The position numbers and the translations under genes were made by a program. Below the pieces are notes generated by a model. That model worked only from the letters and a program-made list of their open reading frames with translations. It searched no databases and was not told where the DNA came from. Of a stretch of 64,000 nucleotides of DNA, positions 51,221-59,852 are shown piece by piece. The DNA is from Lachnospiraceae bacterium (GTDB lineage Bacteria > Bacillota > Clostridia > Lachnospirales > Lachnospiraceae). The DNA lies in the NCBI GenBank assembly GCA_910574805.1, contig CAJTCV010000003.1:62001-126000 (forward strand), read 5' to 3'. Positions within the stretch are counted from its first letter, which is position 1; every line of letters begins with the position of its first letter.

Positions 51221-52430
51221 TACGCTGGAACAGGCGAGAGAGAAACTGATGCAGGCGGTGGGAGACGGGTGGCAGAGAGTCTGTGAAGTGCCGCTTCCGG
51301 ATGCTCTGGAGAAAGTGCTGGCAGAAGATGTGTACGGAGCTCTGGATATTCCTGGCTTCCGCCGCTCCATGGTGGACGGCTATGCGGTGCAGTCGAAGGA
51401 TACCATGGGAGCCGGGGAGAGCATCCCGGTCTTTCTTCAGGTGATGGAGGATGTGGCCATCGGGACAAAGGCCTGTTCTGTGATCACTCCGGGAACCTGC
51501 GCTTATGTGCCCACAGGCGGGATGGTTCCGGAGGGAGCGGACAGCTGCGTGATGGTGGAATACTGCGAGCAGTTTGACGAGGACCACATCGCGGTCAGTG
51601 AGCCGGTATCTCCTGGCAGACATGTGGTGGAGGCCGGGGAGGACAGCCGGAAGGGGGAGCTGCTGCTTGCAAAGGGGACAAGGCTCCGGCCGCAGGAAAT
51701 CGGAGCGCTGGCGGCAGAAGGGCTGACCCGGGTAAAAGTCTATGCGCCCCTTAAGATTTCCATTATTTCCACCGGAGACGAGCTGACGGCTCCGGGGAAG
51801 GAGCTTTCAGAGGGGAAGATCTATGACATCAATACGTATGCGCTGGCGGCTCTGGCGAAGAAGCACGGTTTTGCAGTCAGCGGCACCAGAACTGTGCCGG
51901 ATGTATATGAAGCTCTGCGCGGCGCCATTCTGGAAGCGAAGGAAGAGAGCGATATTGTAGTGGTTTCCGGCGGAAGCTCCAAAGGGAAAAAGGATATGAC
52001 GGCGCTTCTCATGGATGAACTGTCTGATCCTGGGGTATTTACCCACGGGCTTGCGTTGAAGCCGGGTAAGCCTACGATCCTGGGACTGGACCGGAAGAGC
52101 CGGACGCTGATGATCGGGCTGCCCGGCCATCCGGTGGCGGCCATGGCTGTATTCGAGATGCTTCCGGTGTGGCTGAAGAGGCAGCAGGAGGGAGAGCAGG
52201 AGAAGCTTCCCGTTCCGGCAGTCCTGAGCGGAAATGTTCCCGGGACGCCGGGCAGGAAAATGCTGTTGTTTGTGGAGCTTACAAGGACGCAGGAAGGATA
52301 TCTGGCCAGTCCGGTATTTGGGAAATCTGGTCTTATGTCAACCTTGACGAGGGCGGACGGCTACGCCGTAGTCGAGCTGAATCAGGAAGGTCTGAAGACC
52401 GGCGACCGGATCTGGGTGCAGGTATTTTAA
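51201..52430 (+). CDS. moeA: molybdopterin molybdenumtransferase MoeA
   Basis: A 409-aa enzyme that inserts molybdate or tungstate into adenylated molybdopterin. RRSMVDGYAV, TGGMVPEGADSCVMVE, ISTGDEL, VVVSGGSSKGKKD and LPGHPVAAM are the classic MoeA blocks. Placement directly after tupABC suggests that this copy serves tungsten. It is one of three MoeA-fold proteins in the window (also 38869 and 52498). Confidence 0.93.
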   Translation: MELLKVDTLEQAREKLMQAVGDGWQRVCEVPLPDALEKVLAEDVYGALDIPGFRRSMVDGYAVQSKDTMGAGESIPVFLQVMEDVAIGTKACSVITPGTCAYVPTGGMVPEGADSCVMVEYCEQFDEDHIAVSEPVSPGRHVVEAGEDSRKGELLLAKGTRLRPQEIGALAAEGLTRVKVYAPLKISIISTGDELTAPGKELSEGKIYDINTYALAALAKKHGFAVSGTRTVPDVYEALRGAILEAKEESDIVVVSGGSSKGKKDMTALLMDELSDPGVFTHGLALKPGKPTILGLDRKSRTLMIGLPGHPVAAMAVFEMLPVWLKRQQEGEQEKLPVPAVLSGNVPGTPGRKMLLFVELTRTQEGYLASPVFGKSGLMSTLTRADGYAVVELNQEGLKTGDRIWVQVF

Positions 52431-52449
52431 TATATGGAAAAAACAGTGT

Positions 52450-52486
52450 CTGCCGTGATGCTTTTCCGGCAGATGCGGAACTCTAA
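52450..52486 (+). repeat. GCGGAACT-type intergenic element, copy before the MoeA fusion
   Basis: CTGCCG and CGGCAG (52450-52472) form a hairpin, followed by GATGCGGAACTCTAA (52472-52486) and AGGAGC just before the start at 52498. Confidence 0.5.
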
Positions 52487-52497
52487 CAGGAGCACAA

Positions 52498-54408
52498 ATG
52501 GGAAAAAGAAATTTATATTTAAAGACGACTCCGGTGGAGGAAGCGAAGGCCCTCTATCTGGATGCACTGAAGAAAATATGGGAACCGGAATATGAGACGA
52601 TTCCGGTCATAGAGGCGTGCAGACGGGTGACGCGCCATGCGGTGTATGCGAAAAACAGCTCACCGCTGTATAACGCATCGGCCATGGACGGGATCGCAGT
52701 GATTTCTGCCAGGACCGGCGGGGCGTGCGAGACAAAGCCGGTGCGCCTGCAGGAAGGGGAAGATTATGTGGTGGTGGATACGGGCGACCCTGTCCATCAT
52801 CCCTATGACGCGGTAATCATGGCAGAGGATCTGCTGGAGACGGACCGGGAGGATCAGGTGGATATCATCGCTTCCGCGGCGGCCTGGCAGCATGTGCGTC
52901 CGGTGGGAGAGGACATCGTGGCGGGAGAGATGATCCTGCCCAGCTGCCACCGGATCCGTCCCATTGATGTGGGCGTACTCCTGTCGGCGGGGATTCTGGA
53001 GATTGAAGTGGTGAAGCAGCCGAAGGTGACGATCTTCCCCACAGGAACCGAGATCATCGAGCCGGGAGACGCCATAACGGAGGGGAGTATCATCGAATCC
53101 AATACCAGGATGTTTGAACAGATGGTACTGGAGCAGGGCGGCCTGGCAGAGCGTCGTTCCATACTGGAAGACGACTGTGAAAAGATCCGGGACGAGGTGA
53201 AAAAAGCCGTTGCCGTATCCGATATGGTTCTGATCAATGCAGGATCCAGCGCGGGCCGGGATGATTATACAGTCCACGTCCTCCGGGAGCTGGGGGAGGT
53301 GCTGATTCACGGTGTTGCGATCAAGCCCGGGAAGCCGGTGATTCTCGCTGTTGTGGACAAAAAGCCGGTTATAGGCCTGCCGGGTTATCCGGTATCTGCG
53401 TATATCGCCTTTGAGAATTTTGTGGCTCCGGTGCTTGCCATGATGGGACAGCTGCCGGTCAGGGTGGATTATGAGGTGGAGGCGGTGATCTCCAGACGTC
53501 TGGTCTCCAGCTTAAAGCATAAGGAATATGTGCGGGTCAAAGCCGGTGTCGTGGGGGACCGGATGGTGGCGGCTCCTCTGGCGCGGGGAGCCGGCGCCGC
53601 CATGTCTCTGGTGCGGGCCGACGGCTTTTGTGTTATTGATCAGAACTGCGAGGGTGTGGAAGCCGGGGAGAAGGTAAAGATCTCCCTGTATCGGGATCCG
53701 GAGGAGATCGCTCATACGGTGGTGGTCACCGGAAGCCATGACCTGATTCTGGATGTGGCAGCGGATCTCATGCCTCTGATGCACAGCGGCATGCATCTGT
53801 CCAGTACCCATGTGGGAAGTATGGGCGGACTGATGGCCCTGAAAAGAGGGGAGGCTCATATGGCGCCGATCCACCTTCTGGACGAGGGGGACGGAAGTTA
53901 CAATGACAGCTATGTGAAACGCCTGTTCCAGGAGCCGGTGGCCATCGTGACCGGAGTTCAGCGAATCCAGGGCATCATGGTGAAAAAAGGGAATCCTCTG
54001 GGCATTCACGGAATCGAAGACCTGAAGGCCTGCCGCTTTGTGAACCGGCAGCGGGGAGCCGGGACCAGACTGCTGCTGGATTATCAGATGAAAAAGTCGG
54101 GCATTCTCCCGGAGATGATTATCGGCTATGACAGGGAGGCCTCCACGCACATGGCGGTGGCGGCTCTGGTAGCCAGCGACAGTGCGGATGCAGGCATGGG
54201 GATCCTTTCCGCGGCCCGTTCCATGGAACTGGACTTCATTCCGGTGGGAGAAGAATGGTATGAATTTGCCATACCGGAAGCATTTTTTGAACTGCCTCAT
54301 GTACAGGCGTTCCTGGATGTGCTGAAAAGCAGGCGTTTTGCAGAGGAAGTGACAGGACTTGGCGGATATGGGATGGAGAAGACAGGAGAGATCAGATGGA
54401 TTCGATAG
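52498..54408 (+). CDS. MoeA fused to a periplasmic-binding-protein-like domain
   Basis: A 636-aa fusion known in anaerobes. Residues 1-400 are MoeA-like (NASAMDGIAVISA, IFPTGTEIIEPGD, INAGSSAGRDDYT, LPGYPVSAYIA). Residues about 405-630 form a LysR/ModA-type substrate-binding domain (VVTGSHDLILDVAADLM, LSSTHVGSMGGLMAL, NRQRGAGTRLLLDY) without a signal peptide, so it acts in the cytoplasm. It may bind the oxyanion or cofactor and couple it to insertion. It starts 67 bp after moeA and overlaps the MOSC gene by 13 bp. Confidence 0.9.
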   Translation: MGKRNLYLKTTPVEEAKALYLDALKKIWEPEYETIPVIEACRRVTRHAVYAKNSSPLYNASAMDGIAVISARTGGACETKPVRLQEGEDYVVVDTGDPVHHPYDAVIMAEDLLETDREDQVDIIASAAAWQHVRPVGEDIVAGEMILPSCHRIRPIDVGVLLSAGILEIEVVKQPKVTIFPTGTEIIEPGDAITEGSIIESNTRMFEQMVLEQGGLAERRSILEDDCEKIRDEVKKAVAVSDMVLINAGSSAGRDDYTVHVLRELGEVLIHGVAIKPGKPVILAVVDKKPVIGLPGYPVSAYIAFENFVAPVLAMMGQLPVRVDYEVEAVISRRLVSSLKHKEYVRVKAGVVGDRMVAAPLARGAGAAMSLVRADGFCVIDQNCEGVEAGEKVKISLYRDPEEIAHTVVVTGSHDLILDVAADLMPLMHSGMHLSSTHVGSMGGLMALKRGEAHMAPIHLLDEGDGSYNDSYVKRLFQEPVAIVTGVQRIQGIMVKKGNPLGIHGIEDLKACRFVNRQRGAGTRLLLDYQMKKSGILPEMIIGYDREASTHMAVAALVASDSADAGMGILSAARSMELDFIPVGEEWYEFAIPEAFFELPHVQAFLDVLKSRRFAEEVTGLGGYGMEKTGEIRWIR

Positions 54409-54848
54409 GAAAACTGGAACAGATCATGTATTTTCCGGCAAAGGGAGCGCCGGGAGTGTCCGGGGAGGAGCGGAAGGTGTCTCCGGAGTACGGGCTGGAG
54501 GGAGACTGGCACGGACTGGAGGGTGACAGCAGCCTGACCATATGGACGAAGGAAGCCAGAGAAGCGCTGAACAGCCGGGGATTTTCCGGAATCTGTTTTC
54601 AGCGCTTTAAGGAAAACCTCTCCGTCTCCGGGCTGGATCTGTCAAAGTATGCGGCCGGGACCAGGCTTCGGATCGGCGACGCGGTGCTGGAGGTGCAGGC
54701 AAAAAAGAAGAAATGTCATCCGGACGTCTGTCCGCTGACCGAAGGAAGGGCGGACTGTCTGCTGAAAAAGCAGAGCCGGTATGTAACAGTGGCAGAATCC
54801 GGGACGCTGGTCAGAGGCGCACAGGTACAAGCAGAAGAAATTCAGTAA
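54396..54848 (+). CDS. MOSC domain protein
   Basis: A 150-aa MOSC domain protein. The core GLEGDWHG and CFQRFKENLSVSGLDL are visible, and KKKKCHPDVCPL carries the conserved Cys thought to bind sulfur. MOSC proteins take part in sulfur transfer to molybdenum cofactor. It ends the tup-moeA operon and is followed by a strong terminator. Confidence 0.88.
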   Translation: MDSIGKLEQIMYFPAKGAPGVSGEERKVSPEYGLEGDWHGLEGDSSLTIWTKEAREALNSRGFSGICFQRFKENLSVSGLDLSKYAAGTRLRIGDAVLEVQAKKKKCHPDVCPLTEGRADCLLKKQSRYVTVAESGTLVRGAQVQAEEIQ

Positions 54849-54853
54849 GATGC

Positions 54854-54897
54854 AAAACTGCCTGTCTGCGGCTTTCCAGCCGCGGACAGGCAGTTTT
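54854..54897. terminator. bidirectional terminator between the MOSC gene and moaA
   Basis: AAAACTGCCTGTC and GACAGGCAGTTTT, with an inner GCGGCT/AGCCGC stem, form a near-perfect hairpin with A and T runs on both sides between convergent genes. Confidence 0.9.
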
Positions 54898-54908
54898 GTG
54901 TCACAGGC

Positions 54909-55883
54909 TCATCCTCCGATCTGGGACATTTTCCGAAGCTCTTCCCCGCCCTCCAGGGCAGTGTGGAAGAACTGATGTTCGGACGGTTTACGAAGGATGG
55001 CATCCTGCATGGCAGTCAGAAGTTCGTCGTCGTCTGCCTGCTTTCGGATCAGCTCTTTGATGTTAATGCCGTTATTATAATAAAGGCATAATTTCAGCAT
55101 GCCGTCAGAGGTCAGACGGATGCGGTTGCACTGATGGCAGAATTTCCCGTGAATGGCGTCAATGAACCCGATGTATCCCTGAAATCCGGGGATCGATATG
55201 TAGGAGGCCGGGCCGTTGCCTCTTGTCTTTTTCGTGACCTCATAATCCGGATACCTGGTGGCCAGGAGCGGAAGCAGGGAGCTGCGGTCATATCCCTGAA
55301 AATCCCGGCCGTAGCCGATGGGCATGATCTCGATGAACCGGACGTCCAGCGGGTAGTCGCGGGCCAGCTGGATCAGGTCCCAGAACTCATGGTCGTTGAC
55401 GCCCTTTAACAGGACCGAATTGATCTTGGTCCGGATCCCGCATGCCTGGCAGGACAGGATGCCGTCCATGACCCGGGCAAAGTCCGTCCGTCCGGTAATG
55501 TACTGGAACGTGTCCGGATTCAGGGTATCCAGACTGACGTTGACGCCGTCGATCCCCAGGGCCTGCAGCTCCGGAAGATAATCCTTCAGAAATACACCGT
55601 TGGTGGTCAGCGTCACCTGTTCTGTATCCGGCAGCGCTTTTAATTCTTTTAAAAAAGGCAGACAGCCCCTGCGCACCAGAGGCTCGCCGCCTGTGACCTT
55701 GAACTTGCGGATGCCCAGCCTGCCGGCAAGACGGCAGATGCGCAGGATATCCTCGAATCGGAGGATCTCTTCGTGAGAAATCGACGGAATGTCCTCGGGC
55801 ATACAGTATCTGCACCGCAGATTACAGCGGTCAGTAATGGAAATGCGTATATAGTCGATGGTCCGTCCATGGGAATCTTTCAT
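54909..55883 (-). CDS. moaA: GTP 3',8-cyclase MoaA
   Basis: A 324-aa radical SAM enzyme that starts molybdopterin synthesis from GTP. The first [4Fe-4S] cluster is bound by C20, C24, C27 (CNLRCRYC) and the second by CHQC and a later Cys (KLCLYY). KVTGGEPL is the SAM-binding region and the C-terminal Gly-Gly needed for activity is present. The start at 55883 follows GAAAGAGGTG; the longer frame to 55946 has no such site. It is monocistronic and convergent with the tup operon. Confidence 0.95.
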   Translation of the reverse strand: MKDSHGRTIDYIRISITDRCNLRCRYCMPEDIPSISHEEILRFEDILRICRLAGRLGIRKFKVTGGEPLVRRGCLPFLKELKALPDTEQVTLTTNGVFLKDYLPELQALGIDGVNVSLDTLNPDTFQYITGRTDFARVMDGILSCQACGIRTKINSVLLKGVNDHEFWDLIQLARDYPLDVRFIEIMPIGYGRDFQGYDRSSLLPLLATRYPDYEVTKKTRGNGPASYISIPGFQGYIGFIDAIHGKFCHQCNRIRLTSDGMLKLCLYYNNGINIKELIRKQADDDELLTAMQDAILRKPSEHQFFHTALEGGEELRKMSQIGG

Positions 55884-55983
55884 GATCCAAACACCTCTTT
55901 CCTGGTTTGTTAACATTATAACAAAAAAATGACGAAAAAGATACATTTTTTGCGGAAAAAATTTAAATATAAAAAACCTCCCT

Positions 55984-56001
55984 TTGTGTAAATTTGCACA
56001 A
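55984..56001. promoter_or_regulatory. Rex-like operator
   Basis: TTGTG-TAAATTTG-CACAA has the arms and 18-bp length of Rex sites (TTGTGAAATATTTCACAA type). It lies about 60 bp upstream of the -35 of an alcohol dehydrogenase gene, whose expression Rex often links to NADH/NAD+ ratio. Confidence 0.5.
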
Positions 56002-56060
56002 AATGACTAAAAAAATATTTATTATCCTAAAAATAGTATAATAAATAACCAAAATAACTG

Positions 56061-56089
56061 TTTACAAGCTGCAGAAAAAGGGTTATAAT
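56061..56089 (+). promoter_or_regulatory. promoter of the alcohol dehydrogenase gene
   Basis: TTTACA and TATAAT with an exact 17-bp spacer, about 110 bp before the start. Confidence 0.75.
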
Positions 56090-56199
56090 ACAGGTACCTG
56101 GTAATATAAGGTTTTTTATATACCAAAATATGGGTTCTTATGTCAGGAGAAGCTTTTATTGTCAGGAAAATAAAATTTAATTAAAGGGGGACTTTAAAA

Positions 56200-57381
56200 A
56201 TGGCAAGATTTACGTTACCCAGAGATCTGTACTACGGGAAAGACGCACTGGAGAATCTGAAGACACTTTCCGGGAAGAAAGCAATCGTTGTTTCCGGCGG
56301 AAGCTCCATGAAAAAGGGAGGATTTCTTGGCAAGGTAGGGGATTATCTGAAAGAAGCCGGCATGGAAGTCACATTCTTTGAAGGCGTTGAGCCGGATCCG
56401 TCCGTTGAGACCGTAATGAAGGGCGCAGCAGCCATGAAAGAATTTCAGCCGGACTGGATCGTGGCAATCGGCGGTGGTTCACCCATCGATGCAGCGAAAG
56501 CAATGTGGGCTTTCTATGAGTATCCGGATGTAACATTCGAAGATCTGTGCATTCCGTTTAATTTCCCCAAGCTTCGGACAAAAGCGAGATTCTGTGCAAT
56601 CTCTTCCACCTCCGGTACAGCTACGGAAGTGACGGCATTCTCCGTTATCACTGATTATGCAAAGGGTATCAAGTATCCGCTGGCTGATTTCGAGATCACC
56701 CCGGATGTGGCAATCGTTGACCCGGCGCTGGTGGTAAGCCTTCCTGTAAAACAGGTTGCATTCACAGGTATGGATGCTCTGACCCATGCGATCGAGGCAT
56801 TTGTATCCACGCTGAACAGCCCGTTCACAGATCCTCTGGCAATTCAGGCGATCGAGATGGTATTCGATTATCTGCTTCAGTCCTACAATCTGGATATGGA
56901 TGCAAGAGAGCAGATGCATTATGCACAGTGCCTTGCTGGACAGGCATTCTCCAATGCACTTCTTGGCATCGTGCATTCCATGGCTCATAAGACAGGTGCA
57001 GCATTCTCCACCGGCCATATTCCGCACGGCTGCGCGAATGCAATTTATCTTCCTTATGTTATCAAATACAATGCACATGAGCCGGAAGCAATGAGAAGAT
57101 ATGCAGATATTGCAAGAAGAGTCGGTCTCGGCGGCACGTCCGAAAAAGCTCAGGTGAACGCACTGATCGAGAAGATCGAGTCCTTCAACCGTGCAATGAA
57201 TATTCCGAAGACCATTCAGGAGTTTGGCGTCAAGGAGCCGGAATTCCTGGAGAAACTGGATTCCATCGCAGCAAACGCAGTGGCAGATGCATGTACTGGC
57301 TCCAACCCGAGAACCATCACTCCGGAGCAGATGGCAAAACTGTTCAAGTGCACCTTCTACGGCACGGAAGTGGATTTCTGA
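56200..57381 (+). CDS. iron-containing alcohol dehydrogenase
   Basis: A 393-aa group III alcohol dehydrogenase that interconverts aldehydes and alcohols with NAD(P)H. Seen are the nucleotide loop IGGGSPIDAAKAMW, the metal-site run FTGMDALTHAIEAFVS and HSMAHKTGAAFSTGHIPHG, with metal ligands Asp and three His. Its codons are unusually even and rich in favoured ones, which suggests high expression. Together with the two aldehyde oxidoreductases it could route aldehydes between alcohol and acid. It has its own promoter and terminator. Confidence 0.92.
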   Translation: MARFTLPRDLYYGKDALENLKTLSGKKAIVVSGGSSMKKGGFLGKVGDYLKEAGMEVTFFEGVEPDPSVETVMKGAAAMKEFQPDWIVAIGGGSPIDAAKAMWAFYEYPDVTFEDLCIPFNFPKLRTKARFCAISSTSGTATEVTAFSVITDYAKGIKYPLADFEITPDVAIVDPALVVSLPVKQVAFTGMDALTHAIEAFVSTLNSPFTDPLAIQAIEMVFDYLLQSYNLDMDAREQMHYAQCLAGQAFSNALLGIVHSMAHKTGAAFSTGHIPHGCANAIYLPYVIKYNAHEPEAMRRYADIARRVGLGGTSEKAQVNALIEKIESFNRAMNIPKTIQEFGVKEPEFLEKLDSIAANAVADACTGSNPRTITPEQMAKLFKCTFYGTEVDF

Positions 57382-57447
57382 TATCAGCATACATAAAAGC
57401 ATTTCAGATGCGGCAGAGGAAGCGTATTTTTTCTGTTGGCTGCATGT

Positions 57448-57487
57448 TCTGCCCGGGTCGGATGTGCCGACACGGGCAGATGCTTTT
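57448..57487 (+). terminator. terminator of the alcohol dehydrogenase gene
   Basis: TCTGCCCG and CGGGCAGA with an inner GTCGG/CCGAC stem, followed by TGCTTTT. Confidence 0.65.
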
Positions 57488-57496
57488 AGTCCCTGC

Positions 57497-57590
57497 CTGT
57501 GTTTCATGAAAGGATGCCGAACCGTACATGGAAAAAGAGAAAATGCATCTGGTCGCATTCGTATACCGCGCATCCTTTCATGAAGCACAG
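57497..57590. repeat. 21-bp inverted repeat with 52-bp centre upstream of a ModE-like gene
   Basis: CTGTGTTTCATGAAAGGATGC (57497-57517) is repeated in inverted form at 57570-57590 with one mismatch. The left arm contains the palindrome TTTCATGAAA. The pair lies about 85 bp before the start at 57673. The rest of 57382-57672 holds no gene. Confidence 0.7.
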
Positions 57591-57672
57591 TCAGGCATGG
57601 AAAATATCTGTTTGTGAACAGGCAGGAAGACCAGAGCGACGGCTCCTTTTGGACAGGCAGACGGAGGAGAAC

Positions 57673-58032
57673 ATGGAGAAAAGATTTGATTGTAATATCC
57701 GTATACTGGTAAAGGAAAAGGATGCAGAGCTGGACAATTATTTCGGACGGGGAGTGGCTGACCTGCTCCACGGAATTGAAAAATATCATTCTCTGAGTGT
57801 TTCTGCCAGACATATGAAAATGGCGTACAGCAAGGCCTGGCGGATCATCCGGGAGGCAGAGGAAGGGCTGGGGATTCAGCTTCTGTCCCGCATGGGAAAA
57901 AAGGGATCAGAACTGACGGAAGAGGGCGCGCTTTTTCTGAAGGCGTATGATGAGATCGAGCAGGAGACTCTGAAACTGGCGAACCGGATCTTTCGTAAAT
58001 ACTACAGAAAAGACAAAAATCAGGATTCATGA
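57673..58032 (+). CDS. ModE-type N-terminal winged-helix regulator, copy 2
   Basis: A 119-aa DNA-binding protein with VSARHMKMAYSKAWRIIREAEEGLG and GSELTEEGALFLKAYDE, the ModE-type helix-turn-helix and wing. It shares DNYFGRGVADLLHGIEKYHS with copy 1 at 38346 and lacks oxyanion-binding domains. GGAGGA is five bases before the ATG at 57673; the frame open to 57499 runs through the inverted repeat and is not used. It probably regulates nearby Mo/W genes. Confidence 0.85.
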   Translation: MEKRFDCNIRILVKEKDAELDNYFGRGVADLLHGIEKYHSLSVSARHMKMAYSKAWRIIREAEEGLGIQLLSRMGKKGSELTEEGALFLKAYDEIEQETLKLANRIFRKYYRKDKNQDS

Positions 58033-58056
58033 GGAATGAAAAAAGGATGCATACGG

Positions 58057-58094
58057 AATCCGAAGGACACAGGCGGTCCGGAGGGTTCTTTTTT
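58057..58094 (+). terminator. terminator after the second ModE-like gene
   Basis: AATCC...GGAC and GTCC...GGGTT pair around a three-base internal mismatch, followed by CTTTTTT. Confidence 0.6.
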
Positions 58095-58124
58095 GTATAC
58101 CGAATGTATGACCGGCGTTCATTC

Positions 58125-58153
58125 TTGCATGTTCCTTTGATCCATAGTAAAAT
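58125..58153 (+). promoter_or_regulatory. promoter of the mogA-like gene
   Basis: TTGCAT and TAAAAT with a 17-bp spacer, 50 bp before the start at 58203. Confidence 0.55.
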
Positions 58154-58202
58154 AACAGCATAAAAAATCATGGAAAATAACAGAAATCGGAGGATATTTT
58201 TT

Positions 58203-58736
58203 ATGGGGAAGATGAGAGCGGCGATACTCACATCCAGTGATTCCGGATATGCAGGTCAGAGAGAAGACCTGAGCGGGCCGGCGATCAGGGAGCTTCTGGA
58301 GAAGAACGGCTATGAAGTGGTGCATATGGTGGTGCTGCCTGACGACCGGGAGATGCTGGCGGCAGAGATGGCCCGCATTGCAGATGAAGGAGTGGCAGAG
58401 CTTCTTCTGACGACCGGGGGGACCGGGTTCTCGCCCAGGGACTGTATGCCGGAGGCTACGGCAGACATCACGGAACGGGCGGTTCCGGGGATCCCGGAGG
58501 CGATCCGGGCCTACAGCATGACGATCACCCCAAGAGCCATGCTGAGCCGTGCGGCAGCAGGCATCCGGAGATCCACACTGATCATTAATCTCCCCGGAAG
58601 TCCGAAGGCAGTCCGGGAGAGCCTGGAGTACATCCTGCCGGCGCTGGAGCACGGTCTGGAGATCCTGACCGGAGCGGCCGGAAACTGTGCCGATAATATT
58701 CCCGCTATTGACGACCTGCCTGTTTATCCGGTATAA
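58203..58736 (+). CDS. mogA: MogA/MoaB family molybdopterin adenylyltransferase
   Basis: A 177-aa enzyme that adenylates molybdopterin so that MoeA can insert metal. AAILTSSDSGYAGQREDLSGP, LLLTTGGTGFSPRDCMPEAT and LIINLPGSPKAVRESL are the family blocks. GGAGG lies eight bases before the ATG at 58203; an upstream ATG at 58170 lacks one. It is the last Mo/W gene of the region. Confidence 0.92.
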   Translation: MGKMRAAILTSSDSGYAGQREDLSGPAIRELLEKNGYEVVHMVVLPDDREMLAAEMARIADEGVAELLLTTGGTGFSPRDCMPEATADITERAVPGIPEAIRAYSMTITPRAMLSRAAAGIRRSTLIINLPGSPKAVRESLEYILPALEHGLEILTGAAGNCADNIPAIDDLPVYPV

Positions 58737-58781
58737 TAAATCCAAATTTAAAGTGATACCACGAAAGAAAGGAGTGGCGCA

Positions 58782-59837
58782 GTGAGGCAGTTTTTTGGCA
58801 CCAGCCGTCATGGAAATCTCAAGGAGGCAGTGCAGGGTCTTAGCCATCCCCAGTTCATCATGCTGTTTTCCAATGATGGACAGTTTGGCGTACATGTAAA
58901 AGAGCTGGAAGCTCTCTATCCTGGTGTACCAAGTATCGGATGCATCGGGATGAGTTATGATATCGCAGTCGTGGAGAAGGGCGTCAGCGTGATCGCATTT
59001 CAGGATGGCGTCACCGCGGCAGCCAATGTGCTGGAGCAGGTATCCGTGATGCCGGTGAGATATATCCGGCGTCTGGAAGAGGACATCCGGAGGGTAGACG
59101 GCACACAGAAGGATACAGTGTGTATCGATCTCTGCTCCGGTAATGATGCCTGTGTGCTGACAACGATGCATACAGCGTTGAAACAGAGAAATATTTCCCT
59201 GGTGGGAGGCACCGGCGACGCAGGGAAGGTGTCCGCCAACGGAAGAGTCTATGAAGACGCCGTGGCGTATGCGCTGGTGAAAAACCACGGAGGCAGAGTG
59301 AAGACCTATAAGGAAAATATCTATCATCAGATGGGAGATCACCGTTTTATCGCTTCCGGCACGGATAAGGCCAAATACATACTTGGCTATCTGAATGGTC
59401 AGCCGGCGCGTCAGGTCTATCAGAACATCCTCCATGTGAGCGAACAGCAGATTTCCACACAGACTTTTAAAAATCCGTTCGGAAAGCTGAATGGAGACGA
59501 TGTCTGCATCATTTCTATCAAGGAGGTGTGCGGCAGTGCGCTGGCGTGCTTCCGGCAGGTCAATGATTCTGACGTTCTGGTTCTTCTGGAGCTGGGAGAT
59601 TACCGGGCAATTGTAAAGAATACCATCAGCACCATTCGTAAGGATTTCTCCAGAGTGTCTGCTGTCTTCTCCGTGAACTGTCTGTTCCGGTATAAGCTGT
59701 TCAGTGAGCATCATTATATGGACGAATATCTGAAAGAGATGCGGGCGCTGGGCAGCCATGCGGGATTTGTGGGATACGGAGAGCATTATAACAACCGGTT
59801 CGTGAATCAGTCCATGACCTGCGTCGTATTTGAGTAA
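58782..59837 (+). CDS. FIST N/C-domain sensory protein
   Basis: A 351-aa soluble protein. Residues about 25-205 match the FIST N domain (FIMLFSNDGQFGVHVKELEALYPGVPSIGC, GGTGDAGKVSANGRVYEDAV). Residues about 215-335 match FIST_C (NPFGKLNGDDVCIISIKEV, SVNCLFRYKLF, FVGYGEHYNN). FIST is an input domain thought to bind small ligands such as amino acids. GTG start after AGGAG. The gene is 15 bp ahead of a cytoplasmic chemotaxis-type transducer, so the two probably form one pathway. Confidence 0.88.
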   Translation: MRQFFGTSRHGNLKEAVQGLSHPQFIMLFSNDGQFGVHVKELEALYPGVPSIGCIGMSYDIAVVEKGVSVIAFQDGVTAAANVLEQVSVMPVRYIRRLEEDIRRVDGTQKDTVCIDLCSGNDACVLTTMHTALKQRNISLVGGTGDAGKVSANGRVYEDAVAYALVKNHGGRVKTYKENIYHQMGDHRFIASGTDKAKYILGYLNGQPARQVYQNILHVSEQQISTQTFKNPFGKLNGDDVCIISIKEVCGSALACFRQVNDSDVLVLLELGDYRAIVKNTISTIRKDFSRVSAVFSVNCLFRYKLFSEHHYMDEYLKEMRALGSHAGFVGYGEHYNNRFVNQSMTCVVFE

Positions 59838-59852
59838 AGGGGGAGAGGGAAC

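Larger units (their letters stand above)
55884..56199. promoter_or_regulatory. AT-rich divergent control region of moaA and the alcohol dehydrogenase
   Basis: This 316-bp stretch has no gene. TATAAT on the minus strand (55915-55920) is a likely moaA -10, without a good -35. A Rex-like palindrome (55984-56001) and the promoter at 56061-56089 serve the plus strand. AAAGGGGG precedes the start at 56200. Confidence 0.6.
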
